NCBI GenBank assembly: GCA_016490735.1
Contig: JAEMWC010000097.1
Coordinates: 665,001-729,000, forward strand
Length of the DNA: 64,000 nucleotides
Direction of reading: 5' to 3'
From: Pachyseris speciosa
Taxonomy: Eukaryota; Cnidaria; Anthozoa; Scleractinia; Pachyseridae
Below are positions 1 through 11,149 of this stretch, one piece after another (position 1 is the first letter of the stretch; each line of letters opens with the position of its first letter). The position numbers and the translations under genes were made by a program. The notes below the pieces were generated by a model. It did not search any database. It had not been told where the DNA came from and saw only the letters and a program-made list of their open reading frames with translations.

Positions 1-218
1 GTTTGTACATGAATTGCATGTGAACTGAAGTACTTGTGTCTGCTGATTATTGGATGGTATGTGATGTACTGGTATCCATTGTTTATTGGTTTGTACTGTA
101 TATTAAGTACCTTTATTTACTAATTAATGGTTTGTTAGTGAAGTAGCTGTATCCACCAATATTATTGGTTTGTATGAAGTAGTTGACTCAGCTTCACAGT
201 ACACTATGCAGTGCATTC

Positions 219-3200
219 TTAATCACCCTTACCTCCACTGTTTCCTCCACCAAAGTTCTGCCCACTTCCAGAACCACCCCAACCTCTACCAGAAACATCT
301 TCCATACCAGGCTGGGACCGCAGAAACAGCTCAATGTAACGATGGCCTTCAAGAAAAAAGCTTGCATTTAGTAAAGGTGTTACATTACACCTTGCAACTA
401 GTAAATCAACTTAAGATTTTTACCCATTCTCGTGCATTAAGCACTACAAAATAAGATGGACACCATGTACAATCTGAAGGGTTGAATGCTCTGTTCCAAA
501 GTCTACAGAGAGACTTTTTTTTTTGCATGGTTTACATCACAAATAAAAAAAGCTGTTTACACTTCTATAGATTCAAAAGAAACACTTTCTGCAACCCTTC
601 CTTACCTGTGAAAACAAACAATACAACACTAAAACACACTCAGATCTGTTTAGCGAGGAACTTAATCCCTAATCTAGAAAAAAGTGCACAAAATTAAAAT
701 AGCAGACACAGAATCACTGCTAAATGGCCTCAAAGCATACTTATCAGTGTACTTTGAACCAATAAAATCATACCCATGGATTGCTTGTTCTTCAACATGG
801 CAGCTTGGGCATCCTCATGGGTTGCAAAGTCTACATCGACTTGGCCACTAAAGGATCCACTTGAATACTCCATCCAAACATTCACAGGATTAAGAGGCAT
901 AAAGAACTGCTTCACATCACTCTCTTTAGCTGCATATGGCAACCCCCGCATGTGGACTGTGTGGCCAGTAGAGGACATCATTCCAAAGTTACCACCCCCA
1001 CCACCACCTCGGCCCTGACTGCGGAATCCTCCTCTACCACCGCCTCTTCCTCCACGACCACCGCGACCTGGTCCTCCACGCCCACCACCGCCAAATCCAT
1101 TGAAGTCTCCACCATAGCCGCCTCCAAAGACAGGACCTCCCAGGTTGCCTCTTCCTCTGAATCTGTTGAAAACAAAGGGATTAACCAAAGAAATTTAAAT
1201 TCTCTTTTGTGGTTTACTTCATATCATTGAAACAAAGGAAATTTTCTTTGTAAATACATTGTTCAAAACAAGGCTAGTTTTGGGCAATTCCTGATTAGAT
1301 TTTTAACCATTTTTTTTTAAAGCAAGTGAGCTTTGTCTCTTAGAGCCCACATGTTACAACTTATATTCTACAATAGGGTTGTTTCAACAAAGAAAAATTG
1401 CACAGCCATTTATGGGTTTAAACACAAATGCTATGTGTTAAGATGGTGTAAAAAATAACATGTGCATTCCATGCTTTTGTTACGTTAAGTTTAAGGCTTT
1501 AGCTACCAAAACAAAGTGATCCCTTGTAAATTGCAATACACAAAGGCTGCTGACTAAAAATGAAATAGCTATGGGTCATTAATTTTACCTTCTCCCATCT
1601 CCTGCTACTACACCACCAAAGCGTCCCCTTCCACCACCAAAGCCGCCAGCAGATCTGTCGTAAGGGCCTGGTCTAGTTGACATCAAAGGCTTCAGTTTTG
1701 GTTTAGATACATATTTGATGTCGGCTTTTGAGCTCTTGAAGATTTCAATGTATCTAAAAGAATGAAGCAAATCTGTGTTAGTGTTTCAGCTAACAGCTGT
1801 GCTGATATGTGAAACTATGTTAAACACAAACTACTAGTCACTGCATTACTACTAAGAATTTCTACAGCCAAGCTCTTGACAAGGACTTTGCAAAACCAAT
1901 ACAGCATCAAAAGTATAATGAGTACACCTAGTGCAAAAAATTCCCCTTGATGATTATTGAACCAAGCGCAAGCAGAATCTATATCTCTTAGCCTAAAGGT
2001 CAAGGCATTGTGGATCAATTTGTGGAGTTCTCAAGACATATATCTTTCCAAAGACTGGTGGTCCAAACTAGCATACTTTCAAATTAATAACACAAGAAAT
2101 GAGTGAGGTTTTCCTGTCAAGCATCTAACATCTCAGAATTATAACATGTCAACTTGAAATTTGAAAATACCCAAAACTCTCAGGATAACATTCACATACT
2201 AATTTTAATCAGGATGCCAAACACAATGGTGACCATTTTTGACCTTCAGTTCTATCCATCAGAAAAAAAAAACCAACAAGACCCACAATCCAAACAAACT
2301 GAATATTATGTTTTGCACCTGATTAGCTTAAGAGATAGCAAATCCAAATTCTTATTGTTTAGCTTGAGGACATGTGCATTGCCAGTGGGAAACAACACTA
2401 AAAGCAATATGAACTAATCACAAGAGAAGCACCCTATTTGACACAAATATTGAGCATAATAATAATATTACAAACATGCATGTCAAACAAAACATTCAGA
2501 GTTGGTTAACTAATGTGGCAATGTCAAACTAGCTATTTACCAACATAATTTATATACCCCAGTCACAGTAATTTTTCAAATACAAACGTTATTAAACGGA
2601 CTTCTTAAAAATTTACAACACAAATAATACCATGCATGTTGATGCAGGTATCTCCCAACAGACCTCAATAAGAAACAAGTCTTTAAGTATTATATTAAAA
2701 TGACAGGCACTATGATGTATTTGGTAATGTGCATTCTGCAGCACAAAGATAGGCTATTAACGAGTACACACTTTCTCAACTTTCCAGAAGACAATTGAAG
2801 GGCATATGTGATGATTTTTGCTCTAAATATAAAGTTGCTCAAAAATCACCCAATTTTGCTCATTGTACCATGGTAAACATTAATCCGTTCTTAATTTTCA
2901 GTTCAAAGGCTGAATTTGAAGATATTTGACTTTTAACTTTGCTTGCCCAAACAAAAGGATCACAATAATCGTACAAAGCTTCACAAAGGAAAAGATCAGT
3001 GAACCATGGAATTCATAAACAGTCAGATTTCACACAAAAATGAAACCAGCAAAGCATGATTATTTAGTGGGAGAGAATCCAAACCAGCATTTCCAAACAT
3101 TCAATAATTGAAATTATTGCTGATCTATGACCAATCATTAATTTATTAAAAATAGGATATTATTCACGAAGCATTAAGGCCGAGACACACTAGGCGACAA

Positions 3201-6200
3201 GTCGCTACAACACGTCGCGGGGACAAGTTGCCGCAACAATTCGCCTCGTCTGACACGGTGATTTTTTGTGAACATCGTTGTCGCTGCGGCATGAATTTGT
3301 CACTGCGATCAGTTGCACGAATTCAAACCAGATTGAATTTGTGCGACTGATCGCAGCAACAAAATTCTCCCCAGCGACAACGATTTTCACAAAAATCGCC
3401 GTGTCAGACGAGGCGAATTATTGCAGCGACTAGTCCCCGCGACGTGTCGCAGCGACTTGTTTTGAAGGCAGTACACATGGAGCGACTTGTTGCAGAGACC
3501 TGTCACTGCGACTTGTTGCCTAGTGTGTCTCGGCCTTTAAGTTTACTTACACACAAACATCAGAAATACATTTTGACCACTTTTACAAATAAATTATTAA
3601 TAACAACAAGAACAACAACAACAATAATAATGGCCAGATAAATAAAAAACACAAAGATTTGAAATACCTACCCACAAATTATTTTCACAGTGCAATCTTT
3701 TTTGGGCTATTTTAGTTTAAATACTGCATGTTTGTTGGAATTAAAATAATGTGAAAAATGAAAAATAAAATGCCAAACACTTTGGTAGTACAATCCATCA
3801 CTCCTCCATGCCCATCTCTCCAGAACAACTACTTGCCGACAATACCATTTTCCATTTAAACCACTCTGGTTAAATTCACTTTATCCAATCTGTTTAGCAA
3901 TTTGTTTAGGTTTTTGTGCCAATGAGAAAGAACAATCCATGTCTGTTTCCAATCTGATTAAAAATTTGTTAGAAAGGTAAAGATCAGACCATTCATAGAT
4001 GGCATACCAATCTAGAAAACAGATTTACAAACCAAACCATCAATGAACAATTCTGACCAAACAGCTGACTTTTTGTTTAATAAGCAATTTGTACAATCAA
4101 CTTCAGGTTTAGATTGGCTAATGCTTCAACAAATGCACTGAACCAATGTTCAAGGGTTCTGGCAAAAGTCCAACCACTCCCGCACAAGGTTTTTTTTTAC
4201 TTTACTTTGTGATTATAATTAACATGTGCTTGCACAAAGGCCACACATGCTTAATTGTACTATTGCACTGTGAAAAACACGACACACCACATACATAGTT
4301 TACATAACCAACCAAACCACTGCTACATAGTAATCAGCTAAATCGTGCCCATGGTCCCGTTCAGACCCGCACCATTACTGTCCCCACCTGTGCCCTATGG
4401 ACTCTTTGTTTTTTTTCATAGCTTGAGTAGCTAAATCAGGAGAAGCAAATTCCACAAAAGCATCCCCCGTGGTCCTCCCGTCCTCATCCAGAGTGATTGT
4501 TATCCCATTAGGAACTATCTCCAGCCCTTTGAATTCCAGTAGAGAGTAAAGCATGTAAACCAACAACTGTTATAAAGAACACCCAATCACTAATCTACAG
4601 GGATTGTGTTAATGCTTGAGAGAGCAGGGAAATTGATAGTCATTGCACACACAGAAAAAAAAACACAATAGTGGGACATGTTACTTTGTAAAGTAACTGG
4701 ATAATGTGACCAGAGATACATTTGCTGTCACAATAAATTTTGAATACACAAAGCAATTTGAAGCGTGAAATAACAACAGGATTGCCACTTCTCAGCACAA
4801 AAGGAAATCCTTAACTTTCACTTTCTTTTTCACTAACCACAAATCACTTTTTTTTATAACAATCTTTGCCAACATAGCCAGTAGTGGAGCCAAAGACATT
4901 GAATATTAAAAAAAAAATACCATGCCCACCAACCAGAAAACATGGAAAAAAGGAAATGAAAAAGTCTCTCTCAGACCTAGTGGTGAGTCAAAAATAAGTT
5001 ATACATTCCCTTTGGGGCCTTTGGTATAACATTCGGAGCTTCCCTGACTTCATGCAAAATCCCCATCTTTTCCCAAACCATGGTAGAATATCTCTTTTTT
5101 CCCTTTGTTTTCTGTGAATATGGCAACCCTGTAGTCCCTACACTGTAAATCTGTAATTGTGTAACCAGACTTCTTAAATGCCGAGTTCATTTCAAAACTT
5201 GTTTGCACACTGGTTCTGTGGTTAAAAATGGCTCTGGTCTTGTCACAGAGATCTTGTAAATTACTTCCCTGCTAGCAGAGGCCTCTTTCCTTGTATTCAG
5301 CATGCTGGAGAAAGAGACCTCTACCATGGCTCAAAACGGTCTGTGTTGAGCATGCGCCACGGTTTCTTAGGGACTGAACTATCAAGTGATGCTTTTAGCA
5401 CATGATCAAATGACAAACAATACAAGTAGGAGCATGCATTTTAAAACCTCCCTCTATGACCGTGGACAGGCGGCTTAATCAAAGATCAATTCAACCCATG
5501 GCAGAGGTCTCTTTTCTCCCAACGCTGAATACAAGGAAAAGAGGCCTTTGCTAGCAGGGAAGTAAATGATGTCTTATGTGGAGTTCACAACATTACATGG
5601 CTCTGCCTTTTGTGTATCTCATAAAGCTCCTTTGAACCAAAGTTGAAGGAGTAGTGTGGTTTGAAATTTGATGGTTTCAACTATTTACGTGTAACCATGG
5701 ATGATGTAAAATGAAAATTTGTAGGATTTATGTGAGGACTGTGTGTTGACAACATTACAACAATAGCATGCATTACTTGTCAACTCATACATTAAAAAAA
5801 GGTTCTTTACATATAGTGAGATTGGTTTCAATAGCACATGAGCTGAGCTCACATAAAACACCACAGCAAAGGCTGTTTATAATACCAAAATGTATGTTTT
5901 TGCACCAATTCCTGTCACACCCACACAATCATTAACTGAAATCATTTGCACAGAACTCTGTGTTTGTGTCTGTGGGAAGCTGAGCCCTGTACAGTTAAGG
6001 AATCAAGGACTTTGTCTTTACCTGTAAAAAACTGCGCAATTTCTTCTTTTGACACTTGGAAAGGTAGGCCTCTAAGTCGCACAACAGATTCATTGCTTCT
6101 ATCTTGGGGTTGTCCCATTCTTTTGCAAGTCCACTCCATCTCGCCAGCCTTAGACTCAAAGACTTCAACATATCTCTTACCAATGAAGTTATTGGTCTTA

Positions 6201-9200
6201 GAAAGAGCTCTGTAAGGAATCAAAATTTTTGTCATTTTGTAACAGAAAGGTATGGAACAACATACAAAGAATTGACAACAAAATAATTTATTGATCATTT
6301 GACCTCTGAATCCTACTTTTCCAAAAAACAAAACAAAAAAAACAGTATAGTGTGACTTACATTCTGATAACCATAACACAGTTCAAATAAAATTACTTCT
6401 GTTTTACAATAACACTAAAGTAACTGCAACAGAAGACCTGAAGCATGCTTGATTTCTTTTGTTTAATATGATGTTAATCTTTCATGGTTTGCTTTAATAG
6501 CTTACTTTTCATAATCTTCCAAAGAAACAAGCTCCACAAAACATTCACCACTAGGCCGTCCATCACTGCTGTATGTAAAATGAATACCATTCTTGGGACC
6601 ACCACAGATGTTACAACCTGCAGAAATACGAACAATGAAGGGTGTTTTCAATTTTACTGGCTAAGTGGACTGGCACTCGCCTCCAGCTGAATAGCACAAA
6701 GTGATAATCTCTCCTAAATGGGACATAAATATCCCACTGGCTTATCCTACATACCTACTGTCAGCCTTACTAAACAGTGTTTCAAGGGCAAAATCAGCAG
6801 TATAACTCTACCCTTCCCAAAGTAACAAGACATTGATAAAACATACACCTTCAAAACTGAAAATAAAATTACTTAACTTTAACAAAATTTCTCTGCCCTT
6901 GAAAAATCCTATATGAAACAGTCACTTCCTCTGAATGTTTGAATCTTTGGTTAAAGAAAAGTAATGGGCTAATTGTTTGTTTGTTTGTTTTTTCAACCTT
7001 TTGCTGAATAAGAACTACAGAGTTATTAGTTACAGTACCTCATTATGAACTAGTTATGTACCGAAATAAAATTAGTTCAATGTTCTGTAGTGTTGCATAA
7101 ACCCATCAACTTTATAACCCGCGATATAAGGTCTGATTAGTTCTTACAGTAAGTTGATATACCCGTTTTTTTACCATTTTACACTGGACCCTGATTACAC
7201 ACTGGTCTTGTATAAACACTGGGTCAAAACTGCTGACTTTTGAATAAATACTGAGGGTGTTTGTTTAAGGCCTTAGCATTTATTTGCAGTCGACCTTAAA
7301 AGTAAAAATAAAATCTCCTGAATGGTAATGCTACGAAATACCAGTACATTTAAAGTTCAAAGGAAAAGTACTGGCATGACATAACTAGGATGGATGCTGC
7401 ACAACAAAATAAAACATGTTAGCAATGGAGGGGTTTCATTAGAGGCCAGCAACCGGCGAAAATCACCGCCTTATTTGTCAGAATTTACCTCTTACCGCCA
7501 CCTACAGTACCGGCCGGAGGGATTGCAGCATTACACGCATAATGTACATGCAGTACACGCAGTTTACACGGACCTTACACTCACTTTACACGCACTACCC
7601 ACGCAGTGTCCACGCAATGTCCACACAAATACATTTTATTCGTGTAATTTTACACTCAGTGACTGCGTGTGAAATAACACGCAGTCTCTCCCCTGGGACT
7701 CACTCACCGCTTGTAACAAGAACAAAACACTACCGTATTATTTGCTGACTACCTTGCCGGCGTTCTTGCCTTGTCGTTCTTCTAATGAGAGTTTTAAAGT
7801 GAACCCACTGTTTTATAAAAGGCATAAAGGATAGCTCTAAGTATTGTGCTCAATTTGTGGCATCAAAAACGGGATTAATTCGCAAACTTCGGTATTTTTA
7901 TTACAGAGTTGCGTGACAAGGATAAGCGCGTGAATTAAAAAAATCCACAGATGAGACATAAGTGGTGCCCGATCATCTCGACATTCGGAACGAACTGAGC
8001 TTGGTTGACCAGGCTGTTCCTATATTTTTTTGTAAAAAAAAAAAATCTGTTGTGTTCATTATGAGCAGGCAAGCCAACCCGGTTACTGATAGCACCATTA
8101 TTGTGAAGGAGATTGTTACAAAATGCAAAACAAAGCATAAGAGAACTTTTACTTGTTAAAAGATACAATGAAATCCGATCCATTGATAGAATTCGTTGCC
8201 TAGCACCTGACAAACATTTGCCCTCGTTGGGTGACAAATATAGCACACACTGTTTGTTGAAGAATGACATGTTTATATATGATGTGGGGGAGATAAAACG
8301 AAACAAGATAAATGTATCATTTACAGCAAGCGAAAAGCCAGAAAATACAAACGACAATTTACTCGAAATATTGCTAAGTGCGGCACAACTTCACTCGAAT
8401 TATAGCAGGGTGCCGCAAAATTTTTGCTTGAACTATCGCGGAGTGGCTCGAAATTTCACTCGGAACTATCGCGGAGGGTTGCAAAATTTCACTTGAACTA
8501 TTGCAGAATGCCACAGAATTTCGCTCGAGCTATAGTGGAGCAGGGGTTTCATTAGAAGCCGGCAATCGGCGAAAATTGCCACCTACTTTGTCATAATTTA
8601 CCTCTTATTAAAAAATTTCATCAGTTTTCTGCCTACTTTAGTTAGCTCAAAAACCCTGGTGGAGTGCGACAAAATTTTCCCTCAAACTTCTGTGGACCAC
8701 TGCGAAATTTCGCTCAAACTGTCGCGGAAGGGTGCAAAATTTTAAACCATTGTGGCATGCTGCAAAATTAAAAATTAAACTACCCAATCGAGGAGGGCTT
8801 CCTGTGAGTTTCTGTGTAATAAACCCACTGCTTACGTTCATTAGTTTTAAAATTTGCCCGGTTACTATAAATTCCAGTTTGATAAAAAAAGAATAAATAA
8901 ATAAAATAAAAAAAAGGAACATAATCATCTTTTGTCAACAGTATATTGCGTTACACTTAAAGTTATTCGAACAAAACGGACTCTCACAGCAGTTTTCCTC
9001 AAATAGTAGCGCAGAATTTTAGGTTATCCATCGACAAGAGTAAGATGCTTTCTTTCAATCCTAAAGGTTCATTTAATAATTGAGTGTTAAGAAGCAACAT
9101 GGAAATTCACTATTTTATTATGAGTTGTTTTGATTTCACGTTCTGTAGCACATTGGTCGCTGCGTGTTTATAACTCTGTCGAATAACATGTACAGCCATT

Positions 9201-10008
9201 TCGCAGTGTTCACGCTATATCTGCCACTTTTTGACAGCAGACTACATGCAAATTTGCGTGTATGAATAACAAAAGATCGCTCGTATGCCATGAGTACACG
9301 CAAAGCAATTTTTACACGCAATTTTTACACGAACATTACACGCAGTGTCCACATAGTGCCCATGCAATACCCACTCAGTGTCCACTCAAATTACACGTGC
9401 ATTACACGCATTTTACACGCGTGGACATTCTGCAATCCCTCTGGCTGGTACTGTACTTTGTCCGTATTTTCACTCAAATTATTAAAAAAATTCATCAGCT
9501 TGCCGCCTACTTTAGTTAGCTCAAACAGCTATTTCAAAACTTATTGAAAACCCTGGCAATGTTCAGGTTCATGTTGTATTACTGATGTTGTATTACTAAT
9601 TAGTGCTCACGGTCTTTGAAATTGCAAGAATCCTTCCAATGTTTATTTGTTTATAAGTTGTCTCAGTCTTTTCATGATTTACATCCTTTTTGGGAGGAAT
9701 TTGCACATTGAACAGTAACAGGGACTTCAAGGCCACCTTCACTGCAATTCATTAACAAATGCCAGATCCAGATTAAACACTGGCTTCAAATAAAGGCTGG
9801 GACCAAACCAAATGCAGAGGGCAGTTAATCAAGAAAATATGGTATTATTTTATTTCTCATATTTTCCCATCCAAAATAACACATAAAACGTATGTAACAC
9901 ATACAACAAAATCTCACCAGCAAAGAAGTCAGCCACATCTTCTGCAGATGAAGACCATGGCAATCCACGGGCACGGACAACATATTCTTCTCTTGAGTCG
10001 TCGTTCAT
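219..10008 (-). CDS. hnRNP H/F-like protein with three quasi-RRM domains (complete, 7 coding exons)
   Basis: Nuclear RNA-binding protein of the hnRNP H/F/GRSF1 family; family members bind G-runs and control splicing and polyadenylation. Coding exons on the minus strand: 10008-9918, 6617-6506, 6209-6022, 4526-4388, 1753-1589, 1162-774 and 346-219. All introns have GT-AG borders and all phases agree, giving 1212 nt (403 residues plus TAA at 219-221). qRRM1 spans about residues 10-90 ([10 protein letters not shown], then KRYVEVFES), qRRM2 about 110-185 ([14 protein letters not shown], then [11 protein letters not shown]), a Gly/Arg-rich stretch with RGG motifs about 234-290, and qRRM3 about 299-375 ([14 protein letters not shown], then GHRYIELFL). 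RGPYDR-like text (STRPGPYDR) between qRRM2 and the Gly-rich region is also a family hallmark. The ATG at 10008 precedes [11 protein letters not shown]; an acceptor just upstream (exon from about 10023) suggests untranslated 5' exons further up. AATAAA on the minus strand at 112-117 could be the poly(A) signal. Exon borders are read by eye. Confidence 0.93.
1190..1584. other. hnRNP H intron
   Basis: AT-rich intron between CDS exons 5 and 6; nothing else recognised. Confidence 0.6.
3177..3536. mobile_element. Harbinger-type foldback MITE
   Basis: A 360-bp palindromic element whose two halves are imperfect inverted repeats across nearly the whole length (centre about 3350). Ends AGGCCGAGACACACTAGGCG and reverse complement, flanked by a 3-bp TTA duplication (3174-3176, 3537-3539). 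A TWA duplication fits PIF/Harbinger. It lies in hnRNP H intron 5 (between exons 4 and 5 of the CDS). Confidence 0.8.
5264..5562. mobile_element. 299-bp TA-flanked MITE
   Basis: Terminal inverted repeat of about 38 bp beginning CTTCCCTGCTAGCAGAGGCC (left) with its close reverse complement ending at 5562. It is flanked by TA at 5262-5263 and 5563-5564. No coding capacity. Located in an hnRNP H intron. Confidence 0.75.
8380..8770. repeat. Degenerate tandem array, about 31-34-bp unit, split by a MITE
   Basis: Units of the type GCAAAATTTCACTCGAACTATCGCGGAGGGT recur at 8380-8540 and resume at 8660-8770. Roughly eight copies with many point differences. The 118-bp MITE 8541-8658 interrupts the array. 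Not coding in any frame. Confidence 0.7.
8541..8658. mobile_element. Small CAGGG-type MITE, copy 2 (intact)
   Basis: 118 bp, CAGGGGTTTC...AAAAACCCTG, flanked by 6-bp GTGGAG (8535-8540, 8659-8664). Its internal text (CGGCGAAAATTGCCACCTAC, TTTAGTTAGCTCAAA) matches copy 1 at 7428-9555. Confidence 0.72.
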
Positions 10009-10839
10009 GTTGTCTGAGTTAACCTGCCACTCAATTAATCCAAAGATGTAATTTAATCGAGGTTTCTGTGATACATGTACAAGTGTCCCACACACAGCAA
10101 CAAATTTTGTCAGATCTGACCAATTCAATAAAATGTTAGCAGTGACATACAGTACCAGGCAGATGTAAGTTGACAGTCACTCAAAGCTCGAACTTCGCGA
10201 CTTGAACCTCGATCCTCGATACTTGAAAGCTTCGAGGATCCAGGCTCGAGTCGAGTGAATCGAGTATCAAGTCGAGCGCTTCGAGTTTCGAGACAAGAAA
10301 ACAAAAAACTTTTCGCGCAATTAGTTTTTCACACGTCTTAACAGAGGAGAGTTTACCGTAGGTTCGTCATACAGTAAGCAACTCTTATAAATAACAAAAA
10401 ATCTTATTGCACTCCGAACCGCGACGATCTTGATATACGTTTATGTTTACAATTTTAGGGCAACATGAAATGCATTTGTAAAATGATACATCATAACACA
10501 GGCACATTTTTCATGCAAAATTATACCATGGCTTCAATTCCCTGCGGCGTATATTGGTCCTAGTCTCTTTCTTCGATGCCCAAATATACATCATTTCAAA
10601 AGTGGGGCACGAAAACAAGGAATACATTCATTGACTCCTAGACTTTCGAAAAAGTCCTTCGACCTGTTTAACAAGGCGCGGGACGAAGGACTTTTCATAC
10701 TTGATTGGCGCCAAACGGGTCGCTGGGCTTAGACCAATCAGAGTAGATCTTTGGGACCCTCGGGGATAACGTTGTCAATCAAACGTGGCTTGCGGTTGAA
10801 ATTCCAACGTGCGGTTGATTGCGAAAGCGATAACTGATG

Positions 10840-10965
10840 CTCTTCTTCCAAATGCAGCTATGTCGCTCGCTCAGCCGCTTTGCGGCGTAGAAACCTCGCT
10901 CCTCTCGGCTTTTCTGCTGTGAGATTCGAGAGGTCGACTTGTGGCAAGTCTAATTGATTCCCGGC
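10840..10965. repeat. GCTCGCTCAGCCGC module, copy 1
   Basis: TGTCGCTCGCTCAGCCGCTT, ACCTCGCTCCTCT, GAGATTCGAGAGGTCGACTT and GTGGCAAGTCTA also occur, in order, at 39345-39445. An interspersed repeat; non-coding. Confidence 0.55.
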
Positions 10966-11149
10966 GGCTGTCAAACTGGTATGCTCGAAGAAAGAGTTAA
11001 TCGTTCTTCAAGAGAACGGTCGCGTTGAAGTTTTCTCGATTCCTTGCTGATTAATAGCGAAAATAAATTATTTTGCGTTTTCAATTAGTGAATGATTCGA
11101 AAGATTTAGTACAATCAAGAATATAATCATGCGCAGCGTACTGCTTCAG

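Larger units (their letters stand above)
7505..9453. mobile_element. 1.95-kb non-autonomous TA-flanked element with subterminal repeats
   Basis: Terminal inverted repeat of 24 bp (22 matching) starting CAGTACCGGCCGGAGGGATT, ending at 9453, with TA on each side (7503-7504, 9454-9455). Subterminal zones (7535-7680, 9296-9425) are arrays of TTACACGCA / GTCCACGCA-type words in opposite orientation. Inside is a further tandem array and a nested MITE. No transposase was found. Ends share CAGTACC and TA with the element at 52914-54506. Confidence 0.75.
7428..9555. mobile_element. Small CAGGG-type MITE, copy 1, split by a 1.9-kb insertion
   Basis: Left part 7428-7502 (GAGGGGTTTCATTAGAGGCC) and right part 9456-9555 (ending GAAAACCCTG) together match the intact copy at 8541-8658. 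A 6-bp duplication GCAATG flanks it (7422-7427, 9556-9561). The interruption is the TA-flanked element 7505-9453. Confidence 0.7.

Noticed and set aside
952..1230. Ser/Thr-rich plus-strand ORF
   Set aside because: It is the antisense shadow of the Gly/Arg-rich hnRNP H exon.
1815..2018. Minus-strand ORF with a hydrophobic stretch
   Set aside because: It lies in an hnRNP H intron, has no splice sites that fit the gene, and codon content looks random.
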